A DNA stretch of 64,000 nt. Source: Sediminicola arcticus (GTDB taxonomy: Bacteria; Bacteroidota; Bacteroidia; Flavobacteriales; Flavobacteriaceae). The notes under the pieces were generated by a model. The model saw only the letters and a list, made by a program, of their open reading frames with translations. It was not told where the DNA came from and did not search any database. The position numbers and the translations under genes were made by a program. This document shows, in pieces, positions 60,444 to 64,000 of the stretch. Location: contig NZ_JBEXAE010000002.1 of NCBI RefSeq assembly GCF_040566695.1, positions 62,001 to 126,000 of the forward strand. The letters run 5' to 3'. The first letter of the stretch is position 1. Each line of letters starts with the position of its first letter.

Positions 60444-61283
60444 TTATGAATTGAGAAAGTCAATAATTTTTTGGTTTACTTCTGCTTGATGAAGAGAATG
60501 ACCAAGACCAGAAGTTTTTAAGAGGGAACTATTTTTCCATTGGCCATGGATTTTTTCAGCAGCAGAATAGGGAGCTATAAGATCAAGTTCATCATGAACA
60601 ATAAATCCTTTCTGTTCTATGCTTTCTGAAAACCTAGCTGCCGAAAAGTTTTGAACTTCAATCTTATACTGATCATAGATATGCTTTTCTAGTTCTGAAA
60701 GAACGGTATTGTTAAAGCCTAATAAATTTTGATAGTAGTCCATTAATTCCGATAGTTCTGAGGGGGAACCTAAAGAAACTAATTTTTTTATAGCGGTATT
60801 CGGATATTTGTATTGGTTGTAAATGGTGGTCATCCCACCCATAGAATGCCCGATGACATAAGAAGGGTTATAGGTGTCTATTATTTCATTTGTGCACTCT
60901 GTGTACAAGGGTACATTCAATATATTTCCAGAGGAGTTCCCGTGGCCTGGGGCATCTATGGCAATGATATTAAAATTAGCCTCTTGTAATTTTTCAATTA
61001 GATTTTTCCATCGGAAGACATTGCTTTCCCAGCCGTGTAGTAAAAGCACAGTTTCCTTTCTTCCTAACCATTGATACGTCTGTATCTCTAGATTGGATGT
61101 ATGAATAATCTGATGCTTTGCTGCATCCAGATATTCCTTTTGGTGAGGCAAAACCTTTCCCTTTCTTGGAGAACAGTAGAGGGTGAAAGCCTTTTCGGCA
61201 GCCTTTCTTTTGGATACCAGGGACAATGCATTAAAATACTGTCCGTAGGCCAAAGCCAAATATTTGTAAATCAATTTTTCCAT
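60444..61283 (-). CDS. Alpha/beta hydrolase
   Basis: 279 residues. The oxyanion segment HGWESNVFRW, IAIDAPGHGNSSGN, the nucleophile elbow VIGHSMGGMTTIY, the late Asp in VHDELDLIAPYSAAE and the His of GLGHSLHQAEV make a full catalytic set. No signal peptide, so cytoplasmic. It lies 17 nt downstream of the cupin gene on the same strand and 30 nt before the VOC gene, suggesting a small operon cupin-hydrolase-VOC. Confidence 0.88.
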   Translation of the reverse strand: MEKLIYKYLALAYGQYFNALSLVSKRKAAEKAFTLYCSPRKGKVLPHQKEYLDAAKHQIIHTSNLEIQTYQWLGRKETVLLLHGWESNVFRWKNLIEKLQEANFNIIAIDAPGHGNSSGNILNVPLYTECTNEIIDTYNPSYVIGHSMGGMTTIYNQYKYPNTAIKKLVSLGSPSELSELMDYYQNLLGFNNTVLSELEKHIYDQYKIEVQNFSAARFSESIEQKGFIVHDELDLIAPYSAAEKIHGQWKNSSLLKTSGLGHSLHQAEVNQKIIDFLNS

Positions 61284-61300
61284 GGTGCCAAATTTTTCAG

Positions 61301-61663
61301 CTATTCCTCCCTATGTACGCTTTCCATAGAAAATGCAGGAAGACAAACAGCAATATATTCGCAGGGTGTTTCAAAGGGATTGGAATATTGAATTCGGGTA
61401 TTTTTCTCAATTTTAATGGACTGACCAGCTTCAAGAATCACGTTCTCCCCATCGATGATGAATTGTTTTTTCCCTTTAATGATGTAAGTGTACTCGTCAA
61501 ACTCTGGAGTTTGGAAAGGTTCGCTCCATCCGGGAGGGGCAACCATATGGGCAATACTCACTTGGGAATTACCATCAGAAGCTCTTCCAAAATGCTCTTC
61601 TATAAGCTTCCCGTCAGCAGTAGGAACTACAAAAGGGGCTTTTTGTAGGGTGTACTTTTTCAT
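61301..61663 (-). CDS. Cupin-domain protein
   Basis: 120 residues, a single double-stranded beta-helix: HMVAPPGWSEPFQTPEFDEY followed by YIIKGKKQFIIDGENVILEAGQ. The HxH motif is not classical; the pattern has Gln and Glu in its place. The function may be binding of a small ligand. It is the first gene of the leftward group that includes the hydrolase and VOC genes. Confidence 0.8.
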   Translation of the reverse strand: MKKYTLQKAPFVVPTADGKLIEEHFGRASDGNSQVSIAHMVAPPGWSEPFQTPEFDEYTYIIKGKKQFIIDGENVILEAGQSIKIEKNTRIQYSNPFETPCEYIAVCLPAFSMESVHREE

Positions 61664-61769
61664 TTGTTGTTTTATTTATCAACCTCACCACTCCATTTGA
61701 ATTGACGACGGTTTTTTTTGATGGATGCTCTTTAGATTACATATAAGGTGCTATTCATGTCTCCATGAG

Positions 61770-62321
61770 TTAATCCCAACCTATCATGACGTATTTTATT
61801 TTTGCCGCATCGGGGATCTGCACTGCTTCAATATCACCGGCATAAGCATAACGCAGACTTTCTGGTAATTCCTCTTTGTCTATAGTAAAATATATATCAC
61901 TATCACTTAAAAAGATGACCACATTGTTCATGGAGGTTACAATTTTATCAATAGTATAGTTATCCTTGATATCCTTAAAGGTACTTTGGAGTCCCACCCC
62001 TTTATCAGATACAAAACGTGGATCAAAAATTCTAATATTCTCAATAGTGGGAATACTGTCCGTGTTGGGAGTCAAGGTCAATAAATGTACCCCGCCCTTT
62101 TCGAAGACCCGTATCTTTTCTTGAGCTGAGGTTAATTTGGAAACATTTGTGTCCAAAACAACGGAGTCTTTTTTGAAAAGCGTTTCTAAGTCTGACACCT
62201 TAGTGGTTCGGCTAACTTTACCAACGGTATCTTTAGTTATTAAAAAATCCTTATCGGCTTTTTGGCATTGTATAAAGAGCATGGCAATTAGGGCCAAGGT
62301 AAAAATATTCTTGTTTTTCAT
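61770..62321 (-). CDS. Hypothetical lipoprotein, second gene after the HerA-like ATPase
   Basis: 183 residues with signal MKNKNIFTLALIAMLFIQC (lipobox FIQC). The mature sequence has KDSVVLDTNVSKLTSAQEKI and NVVIFLSDSDIYFTIDKEEL, an alpha/beta pattern seen in short secreted proteins of unknown function. No family recognised. It begins 6 nt after the upstream HerA-like gene stop, so the two are co-transcribed. Confidence 0.75.
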   Translation of the reverse strand: MKNKNIFTLALIAMLFIQCQKADKDFLITKDTVGKVSRTTKVSDLETLFKKDSVVLDTNVSKLTSAQEKIRVFEKGGVHLLTLTPNTDSIPTIENIRIFDPRFVSDKGVGLQSTFKDIKDNYTIDKIVTSMNNVVIFLSDSDIYFTIDKEELPESLRYAYAGDIEAVQIPDAAKIKYVMIGWD

Positions 62322-62327
62322 AGGTGT

Positions 62328-63842
62328 TTAACGCATTACTTTTTTTAGTACTCCTAGAACGCCTCTAATAAATGTAGCGCTAGTAAGTACTTTAATTATA
62401 GGATTTTGTCTTGTACTTGTTCTTCTTGAAGTTGTTCTTCTGCTTACAGGTTCTTCTTTTTCTTTTGCCTTTTCTGCGGCTATTTCTGCTCTTTCTATTT
62501 TAGCGTTCAATATTTCGTAGGCACTTTCACGATCCATGCTATCGTTGTATTTCTTTACCAGTTTAGAATTGTCTATGACAGATTTCAGTTCGCTATCTGT
62601 AAGCACATCCATACGGCTCATGGGCGCCCGGAGCAGGGTTGCGGCCAATGGTGTTGGCCTTCCCTTCTCATCCAAGGCAGAAATCAATGCCTCTCCTATA
62701 CCTAAAGAAGTCAACACTTCCTTTGTATCATAAAACTTGGAGTCCGGATAGTTTTCAGCTGTTAATTTTATTTCTTTCCTGTCTTTTGCAGTAAACGCTC
62801 TTAATGCGTGCTGTACTTTAAGTCCCAATTGGGCCAAGACATCGTCGGGCACGTCGGTTGGGTTTTGAGTGACAAAATAAACTCCTATTCCTTTAGAACG
62901 TATCAACTTTACAATACTTTCAATCTGGTCCATGAGCGCTTTAGATGCCTCTTTGAAAATCAAATGGGCCTCGTCAATAAACAGAATCAATTCCGGTCTA
63001 TCGCTATCCCCTTGTTCAGGGAAAGTGGAATATATTTCCGCCAACAAGCTTAACATAAAGGTAGAGAACAATTTTGGTCGGTCTTGTATGTCTGTAAGTC
63101 TTAGAATATTGATATATCCCTTACCTTCCTCATTAACGCGAACGAGGTCTTCTACATCGAAGGACTTTTCACCAAAGAACAATTCAGCACCTTGCTGCTC
63201 CAATTCAATGATCTTCCGTAAGATGGTTCCTGTGGAGCTAGTAGAAATCCTGCCGTAGCTATCTTGGAATTCCTTCTTGCCCTCATCGGTAGCATATTGC
63301 AGTACCTTTTTGAAATCTTTTAAATCTAAAAGAGGCAATTTGTTGTCGTCACAATATTTAAATACCACGGCCACAATACCTTCTTGTGTTTCCGACAGAT
63401 CTAAAATCCTGGATAATAGTATTGGTCCAAATTCTGAAACTGTTGCTCTAAGTTTTACTCCATCTTGTTCGGAAAGTGAAAGTATTTCAACAGGAAAACC
63501 TTTAGCTTCGAAGGGAATTCCTATTTTGGCATGGCGTTCATCTATCTTAGGGTGTCCTTGGCTAGGTCGTGCAAGTCCACTGAGATCTCCTTTAAGGTCC
63601 ATCAAGAGTACTGGAATACCTTTATCGGACAAATTTTCTGCAATGACCTGTAAGGTTTTAGTTTTTCCTGTTCCTGTGGCTCCGGCAATCAGGCCATGCC
63701 TATTTAAAGTTTTTAAGGGGATTTTTACAAAGGCGTTGGTTATTGTTTCCCCATCCAAAATGGCGGATCCCATGGTGATATAGTCACCTTTAGTGGCGTA
63801 TCCCTCTTCAATGTGAGCAAAGAATTCGTCTTTGATACTCAT
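62328..63842 (-). CDS. HerA-like helicase/ATPase (DUF853 family)
   Basis: A P-loop ATPase of the HerA/FtsK clan. I use the ATG at 63842 (MSIKDEFFAHIEEGYATKGD), giving 504 residues; an upstream start at 63914 would add a 24-residue hydrophobic stretch that is probably non-coding. Walker A is GATGTGKTKTLQVI, Walker B LILFIDEAHLIFKEA, and IGVYFVTQNPTDVPDDVLAQ with HALRAFTAKDRKEIKLTAEN are typical of DUF853. The charged C terminus (ERAEIAAEKAKEKEE, RRTTSRRTSTRQ) is low-complexity. Members are thought to act on DNA or membrane translocation, but the role is not established. Confidence 0.88.
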   Translation of the reverse strand: MSIKDEFFAHIEEGYATKGDYITMGSAILDGETITNAFVKIPLKTLNRHGLIAGATGTGKTKTLQVIAENLSDKGIPVLLMDLKGDLSGLARPSQGHPKIDERHAKIGIPFEAKGFPVEILSLSEQDGVKLRATVSEFGPILLSRILDLSETQEGIVAVVFKYCDDNKLPLLDLKDFKKVLQYATDEGKKEFQDSYGRISTSSTGTILRKIIELEQQGAELFFGEKSFDVEDLVRVNEEGKGYINILRLTDIQDRPKLFSTFMLSLLAEIYSTFPEQGDSDRPELILFIDEAHLIFKEASKALMDQIESIVKLIRSKGIGVYFVTQNPTDVPDDVLAQLGLKVQHALRAFTAKDRKEIKLTAENYPDSKFYDTKEVLTSLGIGEALISALDEKGRPTPLAATLLRAPMSRMDVLTDSELKSVIDNSKLVKKYNDSMDRESAYEILNAKIERAEIAAEKAKEKEEPVSRRTTSRRTSTRQNPIIKVLTSATFIRGVLGVLKKVMR

Positions 63843-63930
63843 GTGGTATATTTTTGATAAAAATAAGCTAATTTTAAAGAACTTAAAAGGTGCTATCGCC
63901 AATATGCTAGCCAATTAATTACTTTGCAAT

Positions 63931-64000
63931 ATGAAAAAAAGTATATGCCTTATTATCGTCTTGGTATTGACCTCCATAACAACAGGAATAGCCCAAGAGG
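63931..64000 (+). CDS. Start of a secreted protein, truncated by window end
   Basis: The ATG at 63931 begins MKKSICLIIVLVLTSITTGI and continues AQE, a clear Sec signal peptide with an AxA-like cleavage site (GIAQE). Only 23 codons are in the window, so the family cannot be given. It is divergent from the HerA-like gene with an 88-bp spacer. Confidence 0.6.
   Translation, partial: MKKSICLIIVLVLTSITTGIAQE

Noticed and set aside
1..64000. CRISPR array, phage or toxin-antitoxin genes
   Set aside because: No regularly spaced repeats were seen, and no coding region resembles Cas, phage structural or toxin families.

Overview
The window is chromosomal DNA of a marine-type member of the Flavobacteriaceae (Bacteroidota). 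The evidence is a SusC/SusD pair, a FecI/FecR/TonB-receptor signalling locus, many Cys-anchored lipoproteins, the TTTG-N19-TAnnTTTG promoter architecture peculiar to this phylum, very few Shine-Dalgarno sites, A+T-rich DNA, and a proteorhodopsin with its retinal-forming dioxygenase. I see no tRNA, rRNA, CRISPR array, phage or insertion sequence.

Layout. (1) 1-4147: rarA (3' end outside the window), a rhomboid protease, rlmB, and a PQQ-type sugar dehydrogenase lipoprotein. (2) 4163-10011: a leftward SusC-SusD-lipoprotein uptake operon closed by a strong hairpin terminator. (3) 10346-27610: the str-S10-spc-alpha ribosomal supercluster (rpsL to rplQ, with fusA, secY, infA and rpoA). It starts at a consensus promoter, is interrupted by a terminator/palindrome before rplC, and carries a structured 5' element before rpsD. 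(4) 27647-35598: central metabolism (carA, eno, a glycogen synthase, gltA) and two guanidino-group enzymes (a DDAH-like hydrolase and a CtlX-like citrulline hydrolase). (5) 35633-44393: a BCCT transporter without a recognisable start codon, then a 5.3-kb islet holding a GT2-GH26-TIM-barrel fusion and a membrane-anchored GH2-like hydrolase, then an SDR gene. The islet is flanked by 48-bp direct repeats, one of which is the 3' end of the SDR gene. (6) 44544-48991: argS, proteorhodopsin and divergent blh, and a decayed MtfA-type peptidase. (7) 48975-54961: TonB receptor, FecR anti-sigma and ECF sigma, divergent from a large repeat-built lipoprotein. (8) 55101-64000: ffh, folD, a tiny lipoprotein, a secreted esterase, small enzymes and a HerA-like ATPase.

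How the parts work together. The ribosomal block, argS, ffh and secY form the translation/export core. The SusCD operon and the FecIR-receptor locus handle outer-membrane uptake and its control. Rhodopsin plus Blh form a complete light-driven proton pump module, given a beta-carotene supply from elsewhere. The most unusual region is the islet at 37156-42528: a membrane polysaccharide synthase fused to its own periplasmic hydrolase-like domains, with a partner hydrolase, bounded by direct repeats. It is the best candidate here for an undescribed system. Functions are inferred from sequence motifs read by eye; no database search was run.
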